Shown: positions 45,401 through 57,400 of the stretch, piece by piece
How positions within the stretch are numbered: position 1 is the stretch's first letter
How the letters are laid out: every line of letters begins with the position of its first letter
NCBI GenBank assembly: GCA_946894095.1
Contig: OX335660.1
Span: 2,733,001 to 2,797,000 of the forward strand
DNA: 64,000 bases
DNA from: Incurvaria masculella
Lineage: Eukaryota; Arthropoda; Insecta; Lepidoptera; Incurvariidae
Direction of reading: 5' to 3'
Notes under the pieces: model-generated
What the model was told of the DNA's origin: nothing
What the model saw: only the letters and a program-made list of their open reading frames with translations
Database searches by the model: none
Made by a program: the position numbers and the translations under genes

Positions 45401-48400
45401 CATCCAGCTGCCCAATTAGATGATAAAATTGTTATAGTGAGTAAAGTTTGAGCTCATCCAGCGGCCCAAACAGATGATGAAGTTGTTATAATGAGTGGAG
45501 TTTGAGCTCATCCAACGGTCCAAACAGATGATAAAGTTGTTATAATGAGTGGAGTTTGAGCTCATCCAGCGGTCCAAACAGGTGATGAAGTTGTTACAAT
45601 GAGTAGAGTTTGAGCAAATTCAGCGGCCCAAACAGGTGATGAAGTTGTTACAATGAGTAGAGTTTGAGCTTTTCCAGCGGCCCAAACAGGTGATGAAGTT
45701 GTTACAATAAGTAGAGTTTGAGCTTATCCAGCGGCCCAAACAGGTGATGAAGTTGTTACAATGAGTAGAGTTTGAGCTCATCCAGCGGCCCAAACAGGTG
45801 ATGAAGTTGTTAAAATTAGTAGAGTTTAAGCTCATCGCGCGGACCTAACAGGTGATGAAGTTTGAGTGGAGTTTGAGCTCATCCAGCGGACCTAACAGGT
45901 GATCAAGTTTGAGTGGAGTTATATCGAGACATATCGGAGACAGTTATATCGAAAATGAAGAAATCGTCGCTTTTTTTTCACAAAGAAAAGACTTGCAGCT
46001 CGCTCAACGGAGTGGGAGGGAGTCGCACCGAGGCTCCGGCGCGGGCCCATGATGACGAAGTCGCCGCTGCTGCCGAAGAGACCGTGCACGAGCAGCGCGG
46101 GGCGGCGCGGGCGCGCGGAGGAGGGCGCGGCGCGCCGGCCGGCCGGCACGCGGTGCAGCCGCAGCGAGTAGCCGTCGGCGGTGCGCACGCGGTGCTGCTC
46201 CACCGGGTAGCCGGCGTCCGCGATCAGCTGAGGCTGCAACGCGTCGGGTAGCTTAGTGGTGTGGCGCCGTTCGGAAATCACGGGGTCGATCACCGATGGC
46301 AATGACTAATGACGTGAATGGCTAATACTAGACCTAACGTCAAAGCTTTTATTTAACTTGCAATGTTTGTTTGCAGTATGTATGTAATGTAGGTGTTTTT
46401 AATGAGCACAGCTGCATTACATTACATGCAAACAATTTTCCATGCTTCGACGCCATACTATCCATCCAATGGTATAAATGGTATAGGTATAAATACCAAA
46501 CTGACCGTCAGATATTAGCCTAACACACCACATGGGAACTAGGTGCCATGCCAGGACCGTACTTGAAAACAAAAAAAATATCTTACTTTAGCTGCTAATT
46601 TTTAAGTTTTTCGTTACTTTTATATTTTTTTCGTTATATTTGATAATTAAATTTTCGTTATTTACATTTTTAATTTAGTATAGCATACAATTCAGAAATT
46701 AAGTAAGTAGTTATAAGCTTTATCTAATTGAATATAAACTAAGCATTATCAATAATAAACATTTTCATTTTAATTTTCACTTATATTGCTCGGCTACATT
46801 GAACTGGATAGAAAACACGCTAAATTTTTATTTCCGCTTACTTGACGTTAAAACTACAGTTTTAGATTGATTCCGAACTATCGAATTCGTGACGTAAAAA
46901 TGGTTCAGAATCCATGTATATCTGTACATTTTCGTGTTTTTCATCCGGTTCAATGTAGCCGAGGTGTGTTACGCTAACATCATGACGCTAGTGTGGTATT
47001 AGCCATCCATGTCAAGTTACATTGCACAAATCCATAGATTACATTATGTAATCATTGTTCTGACATTTGTGCACAATTTTTTTCTTATTACTTATGTACA
47101 TAGATGGAATCACATAGTTTTCATGATCTGTGAAGGACAGACTTGATGCTTGTGATTGATGGATCGGTTGTAAACAGTATCTTTATGCTGAAAGAAATTA
47201 CCTTCGAGCAGATGTATTATACACAATTACTATGCAATGTAACCCAGCACGAGGAAATGATTTCCTCTCATTATTCAGAATTGCTTAACCATTGTAAATA
47301 TTTTTTTTTTGCTGTCAACTATTTTTTTTTGTAGCATTAGCGTGGTGTAAGTAATATGTATACTCACTTATCTTCGGGCAATTTAATATCCATCCTAATT
47401 TTATAAATGCGAAAGTCACTCTGTCTGCCTGTTGCGTTTTCACACCTATACACAGCTGCACCAATTTTGATGAATTTGGGTATAGAGATATTCTGGACCT
47501 TGCAAAAGGACATATGCTTTCTTTTGTGGCGAAAATTAAAGTAGAAAACCGGCCAAGTGCGAGTCGGCCTTGCACACGAAGGGTTCCGTACCATCGTACA
47601 ATATTTACAAAAAAAAACATGTTTTTTGTATGGGGGGGGGGGGCCCATTTATGATTTTATAATATTACCTATTTGTTGTTTTAGCGGCAAAATAAATACA
47701 TAATTTGTGAAAATTTTAGCTTCTGTTACGGTTCATGAGAAACAGCCCTGTGATAGACGGACGGACGGACGGACGGACGGACGGACGGACGGACGGACGG
47801 ACGGACGGACAGCGGAGGCTCAGTAATAGGGTTCCGTTTTTACCCTTTGGGTACGGAACCCTAAAAAAGGGTGAAATATGGGACGACAGTTGGTTTGGGG
47901 AACTCATATGGAAAAAAACTCACACTCCAGGAAATTACTGGGCCTGACATCAGTCCAAAACGACATTGACCCGAGCAGAGTCGGTTACCTCAGGTAGTAC
48001 TATAAAAATGACCAATCAATAACTCTTATGATATCCTGCGTCGTCGTCTGTCTTTTTGCCTGTCTGTTGGCTCATAACTTGAGAGCCACTTTTCCGATTT
48101 TGATGCGGTTTGTTTTTCTACTCGTAGTTTGATTCTTCCCATTATTTTTGTGAAAATTGACATGGATCGCTGATATTATACCTATTGTCATGATATTAGC
48201 CCAGAACACCGCATTCCCGAATGCATTAGGTGCCATTCCTCTACCTTTTCTTTATATGAGCACGGCTGCATTGAACTGGATGATCATGGGACCATCTTTC
48301 ATCCAATGGGATGGTACCGACGCGGGCGGGCTACGCTCTAGTAGGTAAGGCCGATGAGGAGTGGAGGATATAAAAGCAGAGGAGACAGGTTCTCAGCATG

Positions 48401-51400
48401 CAGTGAACTCGGAATGACATTGCTAATTCGAACCAGCGGTCTTACAACGGACCACGCTAAATTGCCTAAGGTGTGAGTGGCGGGGTTACATGTAAGAGAA
48501 TTGGGATAAATCCGGGGGGACTGCGGCACCTACTAGGACTAAGCAAAGACAAATTCCATCAACATTTGGGGTAGCTCTGTCTAATGGTGTCATGCTTTTA
48601 ATGGTCGACATAACCGCCGTATGGAATCTCGCAATTTCGAAAAGACTGGATATATTGTATGTAAATATTTAGTCTTATGATTTTTGAATGGATTGCATTA
48701 GGCAAACGGCATTATGTAAACAAAACAATTTTTTTTTATATTGTAGTCGATAAAAGGTTTGTTTTTACAGGTTTTACACGATTATCTTACATAGTATACA
48801 CAATCAGGTATCTCGTAAATTAGGTTTAATTAACTGGCTTCATAGGTGCTGGGTGCTCACCTATAACATCCCAACTCTAAAGGTGCCCGTACACGGACAA
48901 CTAAAGTTACTCAACTTGCAGCAATCTCTGTCGATTTCGTCGTCACGACAACATCCAGCAATCTCCGGCAACGGTGGCCCAGTGGCGCGACACTTCGGCG
49001 ATCGCTCTCCGAAGTTAAGCAACGCTGGGTCCGGTCTGGTCTTGGATGGGTGACCATTCGACCGTTGAGAGAGGCTGGCCGTGGTTCGGATTCCACGTTA
49101 AGCAGTAGGTCCCCTTCCTTACTTACTAGGTGGTAGGGTTTATCCCGCCCGGGTTGGTACCATCGCATTGGATGAACGATGGTCGAAGCGGCAATGAAAA
49201 TTGTCCGTGTTTTCCATCCAGTTCAATGTAGCCGTGCAATATAAGGAAGGTCCTGGCATGGCACCTAGTTCCCATGTGGTGTGTTGGGCTAATAACATGA
49301 CAGAACTTGTGGTATTAGCGATCCATGTCCAGTCACATAAAAAAAAACATGGTTTATGGACAAGTATCGAACCAAGCAAATGCGAATGGTTTGATTGCGA
49401 AGTTCCTGATCTCTATGGAATGAGAACATGAAAAAAAAACATGTATAATTCCAGCTAACCTTCTACCGAAACAGAAAGAAAAATGTTACAGAAATTGATA
49501 TTTTATGCATGGAAAAAAATCTTGGTCTCAGATATATTCTTTTTTCAAGTTTGCAGCTTATGTTGATATTAACTAATATTTATTTTAATACCATTTCAAA
49601 GATATAGCTCCATCTATTCCTCCACTATGTTTGGCAAAAGTTGCCAACGCAATTAATTGCCTCAAAAATTGCCCGTGTACAGGCACCTTAATGCGCACTG
49701 TGATGCAAATCCATCATCGCATGACAACCGTCACTGACTGCAGTAATTACCATACTTTAATGCTCGCCCTAAGCAGATAATTATAGCTATCCGATTATCT
49801 CTTTACCGGCCATGCTACTGTAGTTGCTTTCTGCTTTGGACCTACCACCGCATGGGAATTCGTTCATAGAAGATGGAAATAACCGGGTATTGATTCCGGA
49901 GACTGGGGCGCATTCACACGAAAGAAAAGGAAGCTCAAAAGTAAAGGTGACTGTTTTCGACCGTTGAGGCTGACGGTGCAATATAAGGAAGTTCCTGGCA
50001 TGGCACCTAGTTCCCATGTGGTGCTTTAGGCTAATATCATGACGGTCGTTTTGGTATTAGCTACCCATGTGCTGCTACATAAAAAAAACCCAACTAAGAC
50101 AGAGATTGATTTTTAACAGTTTGCCTACGTTACATGACGACACTTCATTGGAGGGGTAGGCAGAGATGTCAGAGCGCATTACAGCGTATAAACTCCTCAG
50201 GATCACCAACATCGCTGTCGTCAACATTTTTCTGGGGATCTCCTAGTTTACGTCTCACATGAGTTTTGCGAGCCGGGGTGTAGTGGCGAATGAATAGGCC
50301 GCGCCTCTTTAACCTCGAAGAGAGCCTGGAAAAATATGGATGGGGTCTCAACATAGGCTCGTGTATTTAGTTACGATGAGAAGATGTCGTCCTGTACATC
50401 AGATGCCGAGGATAAAGGCAATCTGGCTAGGAGTTCTCAACAGCGCGCTTTATCAAACACTGCTTCTGTGCAAGGCGTTTCTGCGCCTTTTCTGCGCCGT
50501 TCTTGCATATAGTGGCTCGCATCTGTGGAACTGTGAAAGGTTGCTCCTTAAACGTGCAGCGTGCCTTGCGTCTTGTCTGCGACCCCGAGGTGTTCCAGAA
50601 TTTCGCGACCTTTCATCTCCGAATGGACGTAGGGTCTTTCTCTCTGTTTTGTCGTCTTTACCATATCTAACTCATTCGCGGGCCCGGTACAAAACCGTGC
50701 TGTTGCGCTCTGGGACCTTCTCTGTTTGAAAGAAAAAGACAGGCTCCGTGATGAGGAGGATGCAACATGTCCACAAAGAAATGCGCATAGTGTTTGATTT
50801 GGTAAGGTTTACGAAAATTTTAATTACAAAACGACTTCTAGCTAAAAGTAAACCACGACCGCTGTAGTCAAAAATCAATCAAAAATTTTCGTTGAGTAAT
50901 CCACCTCCAAAGTTATTGTATAAAACGCGCGAAAAATTCGAACTTTCGGACCTTATCCAAACACTTTACAATGCCTACAGTCATCAGACATCTAGTTCGA
51001 TCAAATAAAGCTATTTTGAGCAAAATTTGGATCTCTGAGAAGAAATATGGGCATGATCTTATTTCCAAGTTTGTATGCGTAGTTGAGCGAGAATGCCCAA
51101 CTTAAGATTGCTTTTCGGAGCCGCATAACGCCATCCCTCCGTCTCCTTTCTACTATCGCTTAACGTACTCTCCCTTGGCTTTATCGTAATGAACCGTGAA
51201 AAAGTGCGTCATCTAGCCAGAAGATACTGTAGGATTAGGCCCGCCAGGGTTGATAACACCGCCCAGGTCTTTTCGGGAATGCGGTGCCGTAAGCTAACGG
51301 GGCATAGTATAGATGACATCGAAAGTACATAACTGTGTACCATACAAAATTGTAAGACTTCTTTGACATAATACTACGCTGGTAGTATTTTTTTTATATA

Positions 51401-54400
51401 TAAATACTTATTCTATATATAATATATTGACTTGATACACTTCATTGGTATCAAACTTGACGAGGGCTTTATACACCTGACATAGGTTAAGTTGACGACG
51501 GCTTTTACACCGGAGTATACTTGTAATGCTATAAATTATATTAATTTATATAATTGAATTAGTAACTTTATTAGTTGCAAGTAACTTAAACTGAGGGTTG
51601 CTGTTTCTATTGTTCTTTGTTCTTTGCCTTAAACTGTTCTGCCAAGGAATTGTTTGGCAGCAGCATTTAGATCTAAGTATGTATTTCATAATTGTTGACG
51701 GAAAAATATGTTATGTAAACCCGTGAAGTTTCTTTGCGGGTTCTTCTTACTGGGTTGATCGAATCCGCGGATCTTTGTGACGTAACTTGGTGTAGTTTGA
51801 CTACCAAAAAGTTTAAATAAATTAAATGAGATGTAATATCAGATCAAAAAAGGAAGGTGTGCCCTAGCGCACCCATTATGAGACCCGCTGTCTCCAATTT
51901 CCTAAAACTAACAACTCAACTTAAATATACATGTCACACGCAAATATGGTTGCAGACGTAGGGTTTTTTTGGGAACTGACTTGGGGGACGCATTTCGTGG
52001 CACATTCGCGCGCGGACTCGCACACGAATTGTTCCGTACCATCGTACAAGATTTAACACAAAAAAATCACGTTTTTTGTATGGGACCCCCTTTAATTTCT
52101 ATTATTTTGTTTCATTTTACCTATGTGTTGGTATAGCGGCAAAATAAATATACATTCTATGAAAATTTCAGCTGCCTACCTATTACGGTTTATGAGATAA
52201 GGCCCTATGACAGACGGAGGACAGCGGAGGCTTAGTAATAGGGTTCCGTTTTCACCCTTTGGGTACGGAACCCTAAAAAGGAAGGAGCTGTGCAGTCTAG
52301 CGCGTTTATTATGAGACCAGCTGTTTTTAATTTTATAAATATAATAACCCATCTTAAATATACAATTTGAACTGTGTGGCCCTTGCGCATCCGGGTTCCC
52401 ATACGATTATATGAACAATTTGTCCATACGGCGAGATCGCGAGTAACGACCGAACGACACTTCCGTTCTGTCACATAAAAAAATGAGAAATGTTCTTTTC
52501 CTGCGCCACGCGCCTCATTAGAGCTGTCCTACGACATGCGGACTGTCTCTATTGTGTTGACGGCTGCTTCTATTTTAATAAATTAAGTGTGACGCCATTG
52601 TGTTCGGACGGACGGATCCGCGAGACAGAAGGCACGTGAGTGGATCGTGTGATGGTTGTTTTTTTTATGTGAGAGGGCATGTAAGGCTAATGCCTCATTT
52701 CATTTATGTATTCAACTTCTGGTAGTCAAACTACACTTAGTCATGTCACAATTTAATTAATCCGCGGATTCGATTAACCAGTGAAGAAGAACCCGCAAAG
52801 AAACTCACTGGTCTATAAGTTATGATTTTTTTGTCCACATTAATGATATAATACAATTATGATTGCATACCTAAATGCTACTGCCAAAACTTGCATTTAT
52901 GGTAGAACGGTCTAAGGCAAAGAACTAAGAACTACGAGTAAACAACAACCCACAATGTGAAAAGTCTTAAGGTGGCCCAACCCGGCCGTCCCTACTCATT
53001 CGCGGGCACGGTACAAAACCGTGCTGTTTCGCTCTGGGACCTTCTCTGTTTCAAAGAATAAGACAGGCTCCGTGACGAGGAAGATGCAACATGTCCACAA
53101 AAAAGACAATGTGCATAGTGTATGATTTGGTAAGATTTACGAAAATTTTAATTTCAAAACGACTTATAGCTAAGAGTAAATCACGACCGCTGTAGTCAAA
53201 AATCTAACAAAAACTAAATAGATAATAAATCTCGATTAAATAAGCTATGTCTGATGACTAATCTTTTTACGATTTTCTTACTTTATCATTGCGTAATCCA
53301 CCTCCAAAGTTATTGTATAAAACGCGCGAAAAATTCGAACTTTCGGACCTTATAACTTAGAAACCAAACATAATTTTATAATGCCAATGGTCATTAGACA
53401 TCTAGTTCCATCAAATAAAGCTATTTTGAGCAAAATTTTGGATCTCTGACAAGAAATATGGGCGTGATCTTCTTTCCCCTTTTGTATGGGGAGATGAGCG
53501 GGTTGGGCCACCTTAAGTCATGATATCAACACACTGCATTCCCGAAGGCATTACGTACCGTGCCAGGATTTTCCCTTTATGAGCAAGGCTACATTGAACT
53601 GGATGTAATTTCATCCAATTATGGTTCAATGGTTGTGTCCGCGCCGGGCAATATTTTGATTAAGGTGGCCCTTCCCGGCGGGACTAACTCATTCGCTAGC
53701 ACGGTGCTATTGTGCTCTGGGACCTTCTTTGTTTAAAAAAAAGACAGGCTCTGAAAATCAAACAAAAACCAAATTGATTATAAATCTTCATGAAATCTTC
53801 ATGTCTGATGACTAATCTTTTTTCAGATGTTTTTATTTTATATTTGAGTATTCCACCTCCAAAGTTATTGTATAAAACGCGCGAAAAATTCGAACTTTTG
53901 GACCTTATAACTTAGAAACCAAACACGATTTTACAATGCCAATGGTCATCAGACATCGCGTTCTATCAAATATAGCTGTTTTATACAATAACTTTGTTGG
54001 TTTATTACGCAATGATAAAGTAAGAAAATCTTAAAAAGATTAGTCATCAGACATAGCTTATTTAATCAAGATTTATAACCTATTTGATTTTTGTTAGATT
54101 TTTGACTACAGCGGTCGTGGTTTACTTTTAGCTATAAGTCGTTTTGAAATGAAAATTTTCGTAAATCTTACCAAATCATACACTATGCACAGTGTCTTTT
54201 TTGTGGACATGTTGCATCTTCCTCATCACGGAGCCTGTCTTTTTCTTTGAAACAGAGAAGGTCCCAGAGCGCAACAGTACGGTTTGGTACCGTGCCCGCG
54301 AATGAGTTAGTCCCGCCGGGTTGGGCCACCTTAAAAGCCCGTTGTTCCCGTATAAACGTATAGTTAAGAATCCTAATTTTATTATAATTTTATGTCACTG

Positions 54401-57400
54401 GTCTTAGATGCCGAATAACACGCCTACTGCCGTTGCTAATACCACACCAATTGTCATGCTATTAGTCCAATACACCACATCGGAACTAGGCGCCAACTGT
54501 TGCATAAGGCTAATGATTTTCGTGAATTCATTTTGATTTAGTGCGTGTACCTTTGTTATCTCATGTCGTAAATGGCAAATACTTACAAAATATTTTATTT
54601 ACAAAAATTGGTACCAATTCCTCGTATTTAGGGTTAGAGTTTTTTGGGGTCCGTAACCAAAGGATGCCAGCGGAACCCTATTACTAAGCCTCCGCTGTCC
54701 GTCCATCCATCCGTCCGTCCGTCACAGGGCTGTATCTCATGAACTCTCATGAATAGGTGGGCAGCCGAAGTTTTCACAGAGTGTTTATTTATTTTGCCGC
54801 TATGACAACAAATAGGCAAAAAAAAAAAATGTTTAAAGGGGGGACCCGTACAAAAAACGTGATTTTGTTGTGTTGAAATCTTGTACGATGGTACGGAACC
54901 CTTCGTGTGCGAGTCCGATTCGCACTTGGCCCGTTTTTTGCCAGTTCTTCGCTGTGATTGTTGAACTGGCGTATGATAAAATATGACAAATCCGAGTGCA
55001 GCGTACGACCTATGGATGATCAATCAATAAACATTCTACACTCCTACTGCCCTAATGCCTCCTTCTGTCTAGGTGCCCTAATCAATGCAAAAATCTAGGT
55101 GCAAAAAACTGTATCCTCAACGAAGAGCGAATTAGCTTGGCATGAATAATAAGTAAGTAAACATTCCTACATATCTTCCTTGCTGATAATCTGAAGATGA
55201 TACGAGAGACGCATGTAAATGGTCGTTTCATTGTATCGCGTCACGATATCGTGGGCTCGTATAGTTGTAAAAAAATGTAAAGATAATCTCGTACCTGCCC
55301 TCGTTAAAGACAATTGGGTTTCGGTTGAAGTTCAACTTGGTTCTTCCGCCCAAGAAATGGTCGTTAATAAAAGATATGAATGGGTGTCTTTTATGTAAAT
55401 TGTCACGTTAGGTGGCTAAAGGAGAATGCCCATTGCCCCGTACATTTTGGGACCCTCAAAATGTTTGTGTCTATCTTCCAAACCAGTGAAAAATAATATA
55501 ACTTTTCGAGTTTTGAATTTTGAAGACCAAATTCATTGGCATTTTGAAGTTATTAACAAAACGCGGTTTTGAGATTATGAATGATTTAGAGACACCAGAG
55601 AGCTTAGCGTAGAGCAAAATTCTCCAGTCCAAACGCAATTAAAATGGACAGAGTTTAATGTCTCTTTGATATTTTATAAGCAACAATCCTAGTCCAATTG
55701 GTCCTAGGGATAATAATTTTACATACGCATTTACGCCTTTTTTCTCCCTTACCGGACGGAATGGCATGAAACAGGCTACCCGACCACGTCTTGTGACAAC
55801 GTAAGTACTATGCGATGTTCTGCCCTTGTATTATTCATATTTTTAGTAGGAAAAGTAAGTAACTGTGAATGATTCCTTTTAATTATTAAACGAATAACCG
55901 GCCGTGAAAAATTTGAATTCAGATAGTTTAAAATATGTTTAAATAATAAATATAAATTATCGCATATGTGTCAATAAAAGACACGAATGATTTCTAAGGG
56001 GCCTGGATTTGGGCATTCTCCTTTGTGATCGTAAATAAGACCATGCGGTGTGCGTTTCTCGAGTAACTACCTAGGTCACAGCTTGTACAGCTCGTGGGCT
56101 AGGGCCTAGAGAGCGTGCCTTTCATGCGAGAGGGCTGGGTTCAAATGCTCGCCCGGCTATTCACCACTTTCTTTTTCTTTCTGAGCTGCTAGTCCAAAAT
56201 GTCACCTAAACTGGCGTTTACGGAACTTCAAAGTTCCGTAAAAACGTCAAACTCCAAACAAGTTTTTACTAGATATTCTGTGGTTTTACTTCTTCAAGCT
56301 GTCAAAGTCAACCTCAGAAGGGAGTTCATTTCATAGTCATCCGACCCTATAGATGAAAGATCTAGAAGGTCGTTGGGTTCTTATTTTTTTAATGTCGACC
56401 GTGATTATGTGCATTTTCTTCTTGTTCCGCGTTGATGAAGGTAGAAAGCGGACGGAGGTACAGCGTTATGCAGCTCCGTCGAGCATTCTCAATGGTAAAA
56501 ACGATAGACTACAGAGAGATACCCTACATCCTTTCGGAGTTGGAGGGTCTCTAAATTCAGTGACACATCGGGATCGTCGACGAGACTCACGGCCCGACGC
56601 TGTATCGAGTCCAGAGAGCCAAGCAGGTGTCTATCTGAGCCGTCCCACAAATGCGAACAAACGCCACGCAAGACCTTATCTGCGCCTTGTAAAGAAGCAG
56701 TTTTTGGTCAGGAATGAGGATGCACCCTGTTGAGGATTCCCAGCTTTTTTGAGGCGAGCATGGCTTTATCCTCGATATGGCGTCCCAAATTGAGGTCATG
56801 CGTCAGGTCGACCCCAAGAATCCCAATGTGGTCGTCAATACGCTGAGTTATTCCCTGGAAGGTCGGAGCCGCACTGAACGGAGTACGCTTCGCACTGAAT
56901 GCGCACGCCTGTGTCTTGCTCGCGTTAAACTCGACATGGTTCTGGAGACCCCATCCGGAAGCTTTTCCCATGTTTTCTACTCTAAATATGGTGGAAGCGG
57001 CAATGGAACATATATTTTCCATCCATTTTAATCCACCCGCGCCCATGTCATCTAGTCATGACACCTTATTCCTTCTCCAAATTCAAAACCAAAACCAGCG
57101 CCTGGTCTTATCCGCGTATTCGTTGCCCATTTTTAACCGACTTCAAAAAAGGAGGAGGTTCTCAATTCGTCTGTATGTTTTTTTTTCGTTTTTTTTTTGT
57201 TTGTTACCTCATAACTTTCGCCTGGGTGAACCGATTTCGATGATTATTTTTTTAAATGAAAGCTAGTGCTTTCCAAGTGGTCCCATTTTAATTTGGTTAA
57301 GTTCTGACAATGATATCCATGAGAAAATCATATAAATCTTAAATTTGTATTAAGATGTGCGCGACAAATGGACGAATAACTCAATATAACGCCAACCGAT

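Noticed and set aside
45140..45835. Repeat protein of 18-residue units (CLGRWMSSNSTHCNNFIT) on the minus strand; also considered as a CRISPR-like array
   Set aside because: The 54-bp units are directly contiguous without unique spacers and sit in a lipase intron; a eukaryotic minisatellite explains them.
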